Shown here in pieces: positions 47,366-56,805 of a stretch of 64,000 nt of DNA (the first letter of the stretch is position 1; every line of letters starts with the position of its first letter). Position numbers and translations under genes: made by a program. The stretch spans positions 248,001 to 312,000 of the forward strand of contig NZ_JAFNIH010000023.1 in the NCBI RefSeq assembly GCF_019160155.1, in the 5' to 3' direction. A model generated the notes under the pieces. That model did no database searches. It was not told the origin of the DNA and saw nothing but the letters and a program-made list of their open reading frames with translations. The stretch is from Pinisolibacter aquiterrae (lineage in GTDB: Bacteria; Pseudomonadota; Alphaproteobacteria; Rhizobiales; Ancalomicrobiaceae).

Positions 47366-47834
47366 CCTGGGCCACCGCCATGTCGTTCTCGACCGAGCTG
47401 CCGGAGACGCCGACGGCGCCGATGATGGTGCCGGACTTGTCGCGCAGCAGCTCGCCGCCGCCGAAGATCACCAGACCGCGGTTGGTCACTTCGATGCCGT
47501 AGAGGGGCTGGCCGACCTGGGCGAGCGCGCCGAGGTCCTTGGTCGGCATGTTGAAGAGGCGCGCCGTCTTCGCCTTTCCGATCGAGATGTCGACACTGCC
47601 GAGGAAGGCGCCTTCCATCCGGGCGAAGGCCTTGAGATTGCCGCCGGCATCGACGACGGCGATGTTCATCAGCGTATCCGTCTGTTTGGCCTTGGCCTTG
47701 GCGGCTTCGATGACGCGCGTCGCCTGCTCGAGCGTGATGTCGCCCGGGAGCACCAGCTTGGACGTATCGGCGGCGAAGGCGGACATCGACGTCAGGGCGA
47801 CGACGGCGAGCGCGGCGAGGGTGGTCTTCTTCAT
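47346..47834 (-). CDS. Secreted GlcG/HbpS-type heme-binding-family protein
   Basis: 162 residues. Signal peptide 1-21 (ending MSAFA-AD). The mature part is a GlcG/DUF336 domain: ITLEQATRVIEAAKAKA, NIAVVDAGGNLKAFARMEGAF and GTIIGAVGVSGSS near the end. Relatives bind heme or act as extracellular redox sensors (HbpS), but in most the ligand is unknown. The C-terminus lies in the repeat array, so the last residues AGAAGL come from the first repeat copy. A hairpin (47852-47873) sits just before the ribosome-binding site. Confidence 0.82.
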   Translation of the reverse strand: MKKTTLAALAVVALTSMSAFAADTSKLVLPGDITLEQATRVIEAAKAKAKQTDTLMNIAVVDAGGNLKAFARMEGAFLGSVDISIGKAKTARLFNMPTKDLGALAQVGQPLYGIEVTNRGLVIFGGGELLRDKSGTIIGAVGVSGSSVENDMAVAQAGAAGL

Positions 47835-48302
47835 GACAAGCGCTTCCTCTGGGGCGCACGGCGACGTGCGCCCGACGTGACGGGATGCGAACGGGCATCG
47901 TCGAGGGAGTCCATGGCTCCCGCGCGAGGCCCGGAACGCGCGACGCGGCGGATCGGCGGCACGGATCCACAGTCACGGACGGCACGCGTCGGCGCCTTCT
48001 TCCGTGTTCCCCGTTCGAACAGGCGCACGAATACTCCGCACTCGCGCCGAAGATGCGGCTCTCGCCGCAATTCGTGCCCGTCACGTTTCAGTATTCATGC
48101 TTCTTCTTCGATTGCCGTTCTCTGTATAGACGGGCGCACGAAAGCGAATGATGCGTCATCTTGTCGATGGCGGCGAATTCGATCTTTGTGACGAGAACGG
48201 ACCATGCTTTCGGGATGGCAGTCATGCATGGGAGCAATGGCCGGCGGCGCGAACACTTCTGAAGACGAGAGGTGAGCGCCGAGGTTCATCCGGCGCGCGA
48301 GA
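47835..48302. promoter_or_regulatory. Intergenic region with hairpin in the leader of the heme-binding-family gene
   Basis: 468 nt. Bases 47852-47873 form a perfect 8-bp hairpin (GGGCGCAC with GTGCGCCC) directly upstream of the AGAGGAAG ribosome-binding site of the minus-strand gene, 18 nt before its ATG. Around 48085-48175 the sequence is AT-richer and may contain a promoter. I found no gene. Confidence 0.4.
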
Positions 48303-49391
48303 TCACCGCGTCGAAGGGGCGAGAATCCGGTCGACCAGCGCCTCGTAACGCGCCGCGGCGATCGGCACCTCGAAATCGGCGGAGCGCACCATGCGCGGCA
48401 CCGGATCGCCGGGATCGGCGATCGCCGCGTCGAGCGCGTCGGCATAGCCCTGCTCGTCGTCGGCGAGCGAGACGAGCACGCCGAGGCGTCCGTCGGTGAG
48501 GATCTCGCGGGGGCCGTCGCAGGGCGTCGCCACCACCGGCAGGCCGTGGGCCAGGGCCTCGACGACCACGTTGCCGAAGGCCTCGACGTGCGAGGTGAGC
48601 GCGAAACAGCGGGCGCGCGCGTACCAGTCCCAGGGCTTGGCGACGTAGCCGGGCAGGAGGACGCGATCGGCGACGCCGAGCGCCTCGGCCTCGGCGAGGA
48701 TCGCATCGCGCTCCGGACCCTGACCGAGGATCACCAATCGGGCGGTGCGATCGTTCATGCGGGCGAAGGCGCGGACCAGTTCGAGGAAGCCCTTGACCGG
48801 CACCAGACGGCCGACGCCGAGGATGATCGGCTCGCGCGCCGCCAGTCCCTCGCGGGTGAGCGACGGGTCGGCGCCCGCGACGGTGACGGGGTTGTAGATC
48901 CGCACGCAGCGGTCCGGCAGCGCATGCCAGCGCTCGACGACGTCGCGCTCGAGACCGTCGGAGACGCAGACGGTGGCGGCGGCGGCCCAGGTCAGCGGGC
49001 GCGCGAGTTTGAAATGGAGCCAGCCGAACAGGCCGGTCTCGTTCTCGATATAGCCGTGGAAGGAGGTGACGACCCGGCGGAACCGGCCGATCAGGGTGGA
49101 GGCGAGCACCGCCTTGATGTCGCTGCCGCCGATCGCGGAGAAGACGAGATCGGGCCGGCGCCGCATCATCTCGCCCATCAGGGCGACGAGCGAGCGGACG
49201 TGGCCGACGCCGAGCACGACCAGATCGACCTCGGGGGCGAGAAAGCCCCGGTTCTCGTCGGCGGCGAAGTCGACGACCAGGGTGACCTCGTGGCCGCGCC
49301 GAGCGAGCGCCGAGGCGAGAACCGCCCAGACCCGTTCCGCGCCTCCGCCGGACAACGACGTCGTGTAGAACATCAATCGACGTTTCGTCAT
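48303..49391 (-). CDS. Glycosyltransferase family 4 protein
   Basis: 362 residues, GT-B fold. N-terminal domain with SLSGGGAERVWAVLASAL near residue 13; C-terminal domain with VGRLVPVKGFLELVRAF (about 190-206), then LPGYVAKPWDWYARA and the sugar-nucleotide E-x7-E region TSHVEAFGNVVVEALAHGLPVV. Probably transfers a sugar to a lipid or glycan; acceptor unknown. There are no polysaccharide neighbours, so this is a stand-alone gene. Start ATG at 49389-49391. Confidence 0.87.
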   Translation of the reverse strand: MTKRRLMFYTTSLSGGGAERVWAVLASALARRGHEVTLVVDFAADENRGFLAPEVDLVVLGVGHVRSLVALMGEMMRRRPDLVFSAIGGSDIKAVLASTLIGRFRRVVTSFHGYIENETGLFGWLHFKLARPLTWAAAATVCVSDGLERDVVERWHALPDRCVRIYNPVTVAGADPSLTREGLAAREPIILGVGRLVPVKGFLELVRAFARMNDRTARLVILGQGPERDAILAEAEALGVADRVLLPGYVAKPWDWYARARCFALTSHVEAFGNVVVEALAHGLPVVATPCDGPREILTDGRLGVLVSLADDEQGYADALDAAIADPGDPVPRMVRSADFEVPIAAARYEALVDRILAPSTR

Positions 49392-49610
49392 CCGTCACCG
49401 CCTCGTCGAGGCGTCCTCGTCGTTGCTTCGATCTCGCCGCACGGGTGGTCGACGACCGCCCGTCCCAGGGTCGACGCGGGCGCGCTTCCCGTTTCGCCGT
49501 GGCCGGGAAACACCTGCACAATGACGCAGGATATGTAAACAATTCCGTCTTTTCCGGGGTATTTCGCAACGAGGGTGGTGAACGCTGAAGTTGCTCCCGC
49601 CGCCGATGCT

Positions 49611-50195
49611 TCAGCGGAGGAAGGTCTCGATCAACCTGCGCGCGAGGTGCTTAGGGTCGCTTGCCGAGACGAAGCCGAGTTTGTCCTTCTGCGCCAGCGC
49701 GGCGATGCCGTGCACGGAGGCCCAGAGCACCTCGACCTCGGCGCGCAGGTCGGCCGCGTCGGTCGCCGGGAGCGCCGGCGCGGCGACCGCCTGGACGCGC
49801 GCGAGCAGGCGCTCGATACGGTCGAGATGCCACCGCGGCGTCGGCCGGTCGTGGGCCGGCTCGTGTTCGAACACCATGGCGAAGAGGCGGCCGCGCGTGG
49901 CGGCGAAATCGACGTAGCGCAGGGCGAGTTCGGTGAGGGCGGCGCCGGGCTCGGCCGGCAGCGGCGCCGCGAACAGCGCGGCGTGCATGTCGTCGACGAC
50001 CGAGGCGGCGACGTGGAGGACGAGATCGTCGAGGTCGACGAAGAGATTGTAGAGGCTGCCGACGGAGCAGCCGAGTTCGCCGGCGATCCGCCGGGCGGTC
50101 AACCCGGCGAGGCCGTCGGCGGCGACGGCGGCGCGGGCGGCGGCGACGGCGCGAGCGCGCATCTCGTCGTGATCATGGGGCATGCGGCGGGGCAC
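49611..50195 (-). CDS. TetR/AcrR-family transcriptional regulator
   Basis: 194 residues. N-terminal helix-turn-helix: RIAGELGCSVGSLYNLFVDLDDLVLHV (about 37-63), typical of TetR; C-terminal ligand-binding helices resemble the WHG-type subgroup. ATG 50193-50195 has an AAGGAG site upstream. It lies directly downstream of the AAA ATPase gene on the same strand, 40 nt between, so the two may be co-transcribed. Targets not known. Confidence 0.88.
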   Translation of the reverse strand: MPRRMPHDHDEMRARAVAAARAAVAADGLAGLTARRIAGELGCSVGSLYNLFVDLDDLVLHVAASVVDDMHAALFAAPLPAEPGAALTELALRYVDFAATRGRLFAMVFEHEPAHDRPTPRWHLDRIERLLARVQAVAAPALPATDAADLRAEVEVLWASVHGIAALAQKDKLGFVSASDPKHLARRLIETFLR

Positions 50196-50235
50196 GTGGT
50201 GGCTCCTTGTTGCCCGCCATCATGGTGAGCGATGT

Positions 50236-51939
50236 TCACGAAGGCAAGGACGGGACGTCGAGGGCGCGGAAGACGGCGCAGCGGCGGAAGACCGCGAGGC
50301 TCGGCTCGACCGACTTCCGCGCGCAGAACTTCGCGACCAGCTTGGCGAGACCCTTGATGTCACGGCCGCTGGTCGCGGGGAACTGGGCGACCAGATCGTC
50401 GATCAGGGCGTCGTCGAGCCCCAGACCGAACTGATCGGCCATGACCCGCCAGATCCGGGCGCGATCGGCGGCGTCGGGCGGGTGGTATTTGATGAGCGCG
50501 ATGCAGCGCGAGACGATCGCCTCGTCGATGTCGTCGACGCGGTTGGTGGTGAGGAACAGGAGCCCGTTGAAATATTCGAGCACCCGCAGGAACACGCCGA
50601 CCACCGCGTTCATGCGCAGGTCGTCGCGCCGGCGCTTGATGTAGACGTCGGCCTCGTCGATCAGCATCACCGCGCCCCAGCGCTGCGCCCGCGTCAACGC
50701 CTCCTTCAACTGCTGTTCCATCTGGGCGACGTCGAGGCCGAGCTGGCCGGAATGCACCCGGTAGAGCGGGCGCCCGACGATCTCGGAATAGACCTCCGCC
50801 GTCAGCGTCTTGCCGACGCCCGGCGGGCCGGCGCAGAGCACGGTGGTGCCGCCGGACTTCCCCGCCACCACGTCCTCCATCAGCGTGTCCATCTCGGCGG
50901 TGAGGATGTCGACGAGGTCGATCTGCTCTGGCGGTAGGACGAGCTTCTGCTTCAGTTCGGGCTGGTAGAGATAAGGGGCGACGTCGTCGACGTGGACCCA
51001 GACGTGGTGATGCAGCTCGAGGTGGAAGAAGAAGATCAGCGGATGCACGGGCAGTTCGGTGAAGGCGCCGGCGGGCACCCGGTCGTGGGCCTCCTTCAGG
51101 GCGCGATCGCCGTCGCGATCGAACCAGTCGGCCTTGCCGGAGCGGCGGATCAACTTGTCGAGGAAGAGGCCGGAAGCGTCGAGGCCGAGCGCGCGCTCGC
51201 CGATCAGATCCTCGTCGACGACCAGACGGGCGGGTTGGCCGGTCGACGACAGGATGACGATCGCCTTGCGCGCCCAATCGGTGTCGCGCCGGGCGGCGCC
51301 CGGGTCCTCGGCCCAGATGCCGACGCCGAGGCCGGTGAACTGCTCGCCGGCGCGGGCGCGCCAATCGAAATAGCGGGTCGACCTCTCGTCGAAATCGGCG
51401 AGGAGGGCCGCGTCCTCTTTCAGCCAGCCGAGACGGGCGAGAATCGCGTCGACGGTCGAGCCGTCGAGATCGCGGGTGCGGATCATCAGCGTCTCGACCG
51501 CGACGCGGCCGCGTGAATTGGCCTTCAACTCGACGACGATGCGACCGGATTCCTCCTCCCCCGGCGGGGTGTAGTCGAGCCGGGTGACGAGCCACGGCTG
51601 GGGCCGGCCGTCGGGCGCCATGCGGAAGAGCCAGCCGCGCGCCGCGCCCTCGACGAGGTGGAGGGCCAGCGCCGGGGCGAGGCGATCGAGATCGTCGGGG
51701 CCGAAGCGGGGGCCGTCGGCGCTCGCGACCCGGGCGAGGGCGGCGATCTGGTCGCGGCGACCGCGATCGAGGCGGCCGTCGTCGGTGAGGGCATGGAGCC
51801 GGGTGAGTTCGGCCGCGCCGAGCGTGCCGAGCGCGACCTCGACGCGATCGGAGAAGCGCGGCTGGGCGAGAAGGCTCGCCCGATCGGGGAAATCGGCGAC
51901 CAGAGCTTCGACCAGATCGCGTTCGACGACGAGTTTCAT
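50236..51939 (-). CDS. Uncharacterised AAA ATPase
   Basis: 567 residues. The N-terminal about 330 residues have no domain I recognise. The C-terminal AAA module is intact: Walker A AGPPGVGKTLTAEV (about 368-381), Walker B AVMLIDEADVY (about 418-428), sensor 1 LFLTTNRVDDIDEAIVSRC and a trailing RDIKGLAKLVAKFC lid region. The sequence just before Walker A (EQIDLVDILTAEMDTLMEDVV) is helical. Similar AAA proteins in bacteria and fungi have unknown clients; the possibility of a remodelling or unfolding function is inference. No signal peptide. Confidence 0.8.
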   Translation of the reverse strand: MKLVVERDLVEALVADFPDRASLLAQPRFSDRVEVALGTLGAAELTRLHALTDDGRLDRGRRDQIAALARVASADGPRFGPDDLDRLAPALALHLVEGAARGWLFRMAPDGRPQPWLVTRLDYTPPGEEESGRIVVELKANSRGRVAVETLMIRTRDLDGSTVDAILARLGWLKEDAALLADFDERSTRYFDWRARAGEQFTGLGVGIWAEDPGAARRDTDWARKAIVILSSTGQPARLVVDEDLIGERALGLDASGLFLDKLIRRSGKADWFDRDGDRALKEAHDRVPAGAFTELPVHPLIFFFHLELHHHVWVHVDDVAPYLYQPELKQKLVLPPEQIDLVDILTAEMDTLMEDVVAGKSGGTTVLCAGPPGVGKTLTAEVYSEIVGRPLYRVHSGQLGLDVAQMEQQLKEALTRAQRWGAVMLIDEADVYIKRRRDDLRMNAVVGVFLRVLEYFNGLLFLTTNRVDDIDEAIVSRCIALIKYHPPDAADRARIWRVMADQFGLGLDDALIDDLVAQFPATSGRDIKGLAKLVAKFCARKSVEPSLAVFRRCAVFRALDVPSLPS

Positions 51940-52133
51940 GCGGCGGTTCCCTCGGCGGATCGGCTTGTCGGCATTGCGACACGCGGCCCGCCGTGTCCGG
52001 CGCGCCGGGGAGGCCTGAGCAAGTTGCGGGCCGCCGGACGGCGACGACGGATCGCCCCCTCCTTCCGGCGGGTGGCGACCGAGTCGGGATCGTGTCAGGG
52101 TCGGGCGAGCCCTCGCTCACCGAGAGAGGCGCG

Positions 52134-53144
52134 ATGACGGCGGTGATCTGGCTGGAATTCTCGTTCTGGGCGGCGATGGTGGCCGTCGCCGGCCATCGAT
52201 TGTCGCTCAACGGCGACGTGATCGCCGAGAAGACCGGACTGTCGGGCAACTGGATCGGCCTCGCCCTGCTCGCCACCGTGACCTCGCTGCCGGAACTGGT
52301 GACCGGCGTCGGGTCGATCACGGCGGCCGGCGCGCCCGACATGGCGGTCGGCGACGCGCTCGGCAGCTGCGTCTTCAATCTGATGATCCTGCTGGTCGCC
52401 GATCTCGTCCACCGCCCCGCGCCGAGCTTCGGCTGCGCCTCGCAGGGCCACATTCTGGCGAGTGGCTTCGGCATTCTGGCGCTCGGGCTGGTCGCCTCGG
52501 CCCTGGTGCCGCCCGGCCTCCTCGCCTCGCTGCGGCTCGGATGGATCGGCCTGATCTCGCCCGCCTTGATCCTGGTCTATGCGGTGTCGCTCAGGGTGGT
52601 CTTCGTCCACGAGCGCCGCGCCGTGCAGACCGGCGTGGAGCGCAGCGTGCGCCGGCACGACGGCATCACCCTGCGCGCCGCGGTGATCCGCTACGCGATC
52701 GCCGCCACGGTGGTGATCGTCGCCGGCCTGCGGCTGCCGGTGGTCGCCGAGCGGCTGGCGCAGGCGCACGGGCTCTCCGACGGCTTCGTCGGGACGACGC
52801 TGGTGGCGGCGGCGACGTCGATGCCGGAATTCATGGTGACGCTCGCGGCGGTCCGAATCGGCGCGCTCGACATGGCCTTCGCCAATCTCCTCGGCAGCAA
52901 TCTCTTCAACATGGTGGTGCTGGCGGTCGACGACCTCGTCTTCACGCCCGGCCCGCTCCTCGCCGTCGCCGCGCCCACCCATGCGATGACGGCGCTGTCG
53001 GCGATGATGATGAACGGGGTGGTGATCGTCGCGCTTCTCTATCGGCCGCAACGCCGGCTGTTCGGCACCTTCGGCTGGACCAGCCTCGCCCTGCTCGGGC
53101 TCTATCTCCTGAACGTCTGGGCGCTGGTCGCCACGGAACGGTGA
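52134..53144 (+). CDS. Sodium/calcium exchanger-type antiporter (CaCA family)
   Basis: 336 residues with about ten membrane segments. Two internally repeated alpha motifs: GLALLATVTSLPELVTGVGS at about 37-56 and GTTLVAAATSMPEFMVTLAAV at about 222-242, each with the ion-coordinating Glu. The GSNLFN-type motif after the second repeat (LLGSNLFNMVVLAV) confirms the family, and the first repeat has GSCVFNLMILLV. Ion specificity is unresolved. ATG 52134 follows GAGAGG. It is divergent from the AAA ATPase gene, 194 nt between starts. Confidence 0.88.
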   Translation: MTAVIWLEFSFWAAMVAVAGHRLSLNGDVIAEKTGLSGNWIGLALLATVTSLPELVTGVGSITAAGAPDMAVGDALGSCVFNLMILLVADLVHRPAPSFGCASQGHILASGFGILALGLVASALVPPGLLASLRLGWIGLISPALILVYAVSLRVVFVHERRAVQTGVERSVRRHDGITLRAAVIRYAIAATVVIVAGLRLPVVAERLAQAHGLSDGFVGTTLVAAATSMPEFMVTLAAVRIGALDMAFANLLGSNLFNMVVLAVDDLVFTPGPLLAVAAPTHAMTALSAMMMNGVVIVALLYRPQRRLFGTFGWTSLALLGLYLLNVWALVATER

Positions 53145-53233
53145 GGGATCCTGCTCGGCCCAGGAAACTCGGACTCGTCCGAATTTCAGGGGCGTTACGG
53201 CCTGACCGGCCGACGCCCGTTCGGGCTTGCCCG

Positions 53234-53270
53234 CGCATGAAGGTCCGAGCGGGGCGCACCTTCATGCGCT
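53234..53270. terminator. Perfect 12-bp inverted repeat between convergent genes
   Basis: GCGCATGAAGGT (53234-53245) and its exact reverse complement (53259-53270), with a 13-nt spacer. It lies six nt past the holC stop and about 90 nt past the antiporter stop, with no T-tract on either strand. Could serve as bidirectional terminator or be a dispersed palindromic repeat. Confidence 0.5.
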
Positions 53271-53275
53271 CGGTC

Positions 53276-53725
53276 TCACCCCTTCTTGGCCCAGCGCCCG
53301 CGTTCGTCCTGGATCCAGTAGGTCGGCGTCAGGCCCGCCGCCTTGACCGCCTTCCAATGGGCGCGGGCGTCGAGCACCGCCTCGGTGTCGTTGCCGTCGA
53401 AGAGGAAGACCAGACGGTCGTAGTCGGCGAAGTCCGCCGGCGGGGGCGCGCGGTCGACCAGGAAGCGGACGGTGGCGCCGGCGCGGGCATCGGGCTCGGC
53501 GGTCAGGCGCACGGCGCGGTCGGTCAGATCCTCGGGGCGGATGCCGTGGGGGAGGAAACTCTCGTCGGAATAGGTCCAGAGATGCCCGTCGAGGGCGTCG
53601 CGGCGCTCGACCGTGCCGGTCTGGACCACCGTCTTCCAGCCTCGTTCCAGGCACTTCTCGAGGAGGCCCGGCAGGGCCTGCTCGAGGGTGCGGGTCTGGA
53701 GATGGTAGAAGAGGGCCTCGGTCAT
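53276..53725 (-). CDS. holC: DNA polymerase III chi subunit
   Basis: 149 residues. Typical HolC layout: EALFYHLQTRTLEQALPGLLEKC at the start, WTYSDESFLPHG mid-way, RFLVDRAPPPADFADYDRLVFLFDG and a C-terminal WIQDERGRWAKKG. Chi links the clamp loader to SSB. It follows pepA on the same strand, a pairing common in alphaproteobacteria. Start ATG at 53723-53725. Confidence 0.9.
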   Translation of the reverse strand: MTEALFYHLQTRTLEQALPGLLEKCLERGWKTVVQTGTVERRDALDGHLWTYSDESFLPHGIRPEDLTDRAVRLTAEPDARAGATVRFLVDRAPPPADFADYDRLVFLFDGNDTEAVLDARAHWKAVKAAGLTPTYWIQDERGRWAKKG

Positions 53726-53766
53726 GGCGTCCTCGAAGGCGAAGGGTGCGTTTCCGCCCCCTCCCC

Positions 53767-55266
53767 TCACTTCTCGTAGTGATCGGCGACGAGGCGGTCG
53801 AGCAGGCGCACGCCCCAGCCCGAGGCCCAGGCCTTGTTGAGGTCCGTCGAGGGCGAGCCCATCGCCGTGCCGGCGACGTCGAGATGCGCCCAGGGCACGT
53901 CGCCGACGAAGCGCTTGAGGAACTGCGCCGCCGTCACCGAGCCGGCGTCGCGGCCGCCGGTGTTCTTCATGTCGGCCCAGGTACTGTCGATCAGCTTGTC
54001 GTAGTCGGCCGAGAGCGGCATCCGCCACACGGTTTCGCCGGTGACGAGGCCGGCGGTGGTGAGGCGCTCGGCGAGGATGTCGTCGTTGGTGAAGAGGCCG
54101 GCGTTGAGCTTGCCGAGCGCCACCAGAATGGCGCCGGTCAGCGTCGCCAGATCGACGATGGCGGCGGGCTTCACCGTCTCCTTGACGTGCCACAGCACGT
54201 CGCAGAGCACGAGACGGCCCTCGGCGTCGGTGTTGATGACCTCGATGGTCTGGCCTGAGAGCGAGGTGACGATGTCGCCGGGGCGCTGGGCGCCGGCGTC
54301 GGGCATGTTCTCGACGAGGCCGATGGCGCCGACCACGTTGACCTTGGCCTTGCGCGAGGCGAGCGCGTGCATCAGGCCGGTGACGACGGCGGCGCCGCCC
54401 ATGTCGCCCTTCATGTCCTCCATGCCGGCGGCCGGCTTGATCGAGATGCCGCCACTGTCGAACACCACGCCCTTGCCGACGAAGGCGACCGGCGCCTCGC
54501 CCTCGGCGCCGCCGTTCCAGCGCATGATCACCACGCGCGGCGGACGCTTGGACCCTTGCGCGACGCCGAGAAGGGCGTTCCAGCCGGCCTTCTTCAGCTC
54601 CTTCTCGCCGAGGATCTCGACCTCGACGCCGAGCTTCTCGAGCTTCTTCGCCTTGGCGGCGAACTCCTCGGTGCCGAGGACGTTGGCGGGCTCGCAGATG
54701 AGGTCGCGGGTGAGCGTCACGCCGTCCGAGATCGGCTCGACCCGGGCCTTCCACAGCTTCTTGGCGGCGGAGGAATCGGCGAGCGCGAGGGTGAGATCGA
54801 GGGTGACCTTGTCGTCGTCGTCCTTCTTCTTGGTCTTGTAGCCGTCGAAGGCATAGGCGCGCAGGCGCACGCCGAGCGCCACGTCGGCGGCGCGCTCGGC
54901 GACGATGCCCTCGCCGTCGGCGCGCTCGAGCAGCAGCGTGGCGGCGGCGACCTTCAGATCGATCAGCTTGCCGGCGACCACGCCGCCGAGCTTCAGCCAA
55001 TCCTTCTCGGAGAGATCGGCGGGCTTGCCGAGGCCGACCAGGACGACGCGATCGAGATCGCAGCCGGCGGGGGCGACGACGTCGAGGGTGGCGAAGCCCT
55101 TGCCCTTGAAGGCGGCCTTGGCGATCGCCCGGCCGAGCGCCCCGCCGCAGGTCGCGTCGAGCGCGGCGGCGGTCGGCGGCAGGGCCAGATCCTCTGCGAC
55201 GAGGACGACGAGCGTGCCGGTCGCGGGGGCTTCCGGCTTGGCGAAGGCGATCGTGGGTCGGGACAT
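53767..55266 (-). CDS. pepA: Leucyl aminopeptidase (peptidase M17)
   Basis: 499 residues. Metal and catalytic blocks: [17 protein letters not shown] (metal Lys and Asp), [12 protein letters not shown], and the signature [10 protein letters not shown] at about 345-354 that carries the catalytic Arg and bridging Glu. An N-terminal macro-like domain precedes them. Two-zinc aminopeptidase, cytoplasmic. Start is ATG 55264-55266; the longer frame upstream is not real. Upstream of holC, 41 nt. Confidence 0.95.
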   Translation of the reverse strand: MSRPTIAFAKPEAPATGTLVVLVAEDLALPPTAAALDATCGGALGRAIAKAAFKGKGFATLDVVAPAGCDLDRVVLVGLGKPADLSEKDWLKLGGVVAGKLIDLKVAAATLLLERADGEGIVAERAADVALGVRLRAYAFDGYKTKKKDDDDKVTLDLTLALADSSAAKKLWKARVEPISDGVTLTRDLICEPANVLGTEEFAAKAKKLEKLGVEVEILGEKELKKAGWNALLGVAQGSKRPPRVVIMRWNGGAEGEAPVAFVGKGVVFDSGGISIKPAAGMEDMKGDMGGAAVVTGLMHALASRKAKVNVVGAIGLVENMPDAGAQRPGDIVTSLSGQTIEVINTDAEGRLVLCDVLWHVKETVKPAAIVDLATLTGAILVALGKLNAGLFTNDDILAERLTTAGLVTGETVWRMPLSADYDKLIDSTWADMKNTGGRDAGSVTAAQFLKRFVGDVPWAHLDVAGTAMGSPSTDLNKAWASGWGVRLLDRLVADHYEK

Positions 55267-55596
55267 CGACGAGATACTCCGGGAGGGGTCGGCGCGGGGA
55301 GCGGAAAGCCCCGAAGGCGCCTCGGTGCGGCAGAAGATGGAACGCCGGAGCCGGTTCGGCAAGCGCCAAGACGGCGCGGCCGGCGTTGCCGTTGCGCCGC
55401 ACCACGGCGTTAACCATCTTTCCAAGCAATCCATTAGGCATTTCGGAGCTTGATGGATCCTCGGGGACGAAGCACCGTCCGGGGCATGATCGCGGCACCA
55501 GTCGGTGCTAAGAAGCTTCCCGGGTGGAGCATGGACGCGCGCGGGTCGGTCGAGAGAGACCGCCCGCACGAGGGGACGGAGGACGAACGGAAGAGC
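55267..55596. promoter_or_regulatory. Divergent region between pepA and lptF with a CtrA-type half-site
   Basis: 330 nt. TTAACCAT at 55410-55417 (ATGGTTAA on the pepA side) matches the CtrA half-site known from Caulobacter, in an otherwise GC-rich sequence. A small hairpin GGCACC-AGTC-GGTGC lies near 55495-55508. The lptF start follows GGACGGAGGACGAACGGAAGAGC. Assignment of CtrA control is speculative. Confidence 0.35.
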
Positions 55597-56805
55597 ATGC
55601 GGCTCATCGAGCGATACATCTTCCGTCGTGCGGCCGGGGCCTTCCTCATGTCGTTGGGGGCGCTGATCGGCGTCGTCTGGGCGACGCAGGCGCTCCGACA
55701 GATGAATCTCGTCACCGCCAAGGGCGCGGCGCTGCTCGTCTTCTTCAAGATCACCGCGCTGGCGCTGCCGTTCCTGACGATCGTGGTGGCGCCCTTCGCG
55801 CTCCTGATCGCCTGTATCCAGACCCTCAACACCCTCAACGCCGACAGCGAGCTGGTGGTGCTCAACGCCTCCGGCGCGTCGCGCTTCGTGGTGCTGAAGC
55901 CGTTGCTGGCGCTGGCGCTGCTGGTCGCCGCGACGATGCTGTTCCTCTCCACCTGGGGCTCGCCGGCGGCGCTCCGGACGCTGCGGGAGAACCTGGCGCG
56001 GATCAACGTCGACGTCGTCGCCAACATCGTCCAGCCCGGGCGCTTCATCACCATCGAGAAGAACCTGACCTTCCACATCCGCTCGCGCGCGCCCGACGGC
56101 TCGCTCGGCGGCCTCTTCGTGGAAGACGCGCGCGACCCGGCGATCGCCTTCACCTACATCGCCGATCAGGCCTCGATCGTCGAAATGTTCGGCAAGACCC
56201 TGCTCGTCATGCGCGACGGCGTGATCCAGCGGCGCACGACCGCCGACGGCAATCTGTCGCTGATCGACTTCCAGTCCTATGCCTTCGACCTCTCGGCGAT
56301 GACGCCGACCACGACCTCGCCGGTGTTCCGGCCGAGCGAGCGCTCGACGGCGGAACTGTGGAGCCTGGGCGGCAGCCGGCCCGACGAATACGCTCGCAAC
56401 AACGCCGGACGGCTGCGCTCCGAACTGCACGACCGGCTGACCCAGCCGCTGCTGCCGATCGCCTTCGCCCTCCTCAGCTTCCTGGCGCTGGGCGACGCCC
56501 GCACCACCCGCGAGGGACGCGGCATGGCGATCGTCGGCACGATCGCCGCGGTCGGCGTGATGCGCGGCGGGCTCTTCGCCGCGACCAGCGCGGCCGGCAC
56601 CTCCGACGTCGCCGTCGGCCTCGCCTGGGGGCTGTCGCTCGGGGTGATCGGCTGGGCGCTGATGGTGGTGGCGACCGACCGCAAGGTGGCGCTGCCGGGG
56701 GTGGTGGCGCGCGGGCTCGACGCGATCTCCGAACGGGTCGGGGCCGTCGCCCGCCGCCTCGCCGATCGATTGGGCCTCTCCGGCGAACGGGAGGAGACGC
56801 CGTGA
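55597..56805 (+). CDS. lptF: LPS export ABC transporter permease LptF
   Basis: 402 residues. Three N-terminal membrane segments (about 11-33, 50-75, 90-115), then a periplasmic beta-jellyroll (about 130-270) and three C-terminal segments. Start region [20 protein letters not shown] is typical. With LptG and LptB (not in the window) it extracts LPS from the inner membrane for the Lpt bridge. The stop overlaps the lptG start (GTGA). ATG 55597 follows a weak GGAAGAGC site. Confidence 0.93.
   Translation: MRLIERYIFRRAAGAFLMSLGALIGVVWATQALRQMNLVTAKGAALLVFFKITALALPFLTIVVAPFALLIACIQTLNTLNADSELVVLNASGASRFVVLKPLLALALLVAATMLFLSTWGSPAALRTLRENLARINVDVVANIVQPGRFITIEKNLTFHIRSRAPDGSLGGLFVEDARDPAIAFTYIADQASIVEMFGKTLLVMRDGVIQRRTTADGNLSLIDFQSYAFDLSAMTPTTTSPVFRPSERSTAELWSLGGSRPDEYARNNAGRLRSELHDRLTQPLLPIAFALLSFLALGDARTTREGRGMAIVGTIAAVGVMRGGLFAATSAAGTSDVAVGLAWGLSLGVIGWALMVVATDRKVALPGVVARGLDAISERVGAVARRLADRLGLSGEREETP

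Noticed and set aside
55267-56430. Upstream extension of the pepA frame
   Set aside because: It is antisense to lptF; the M17 protein begins at the ATG at 55266.
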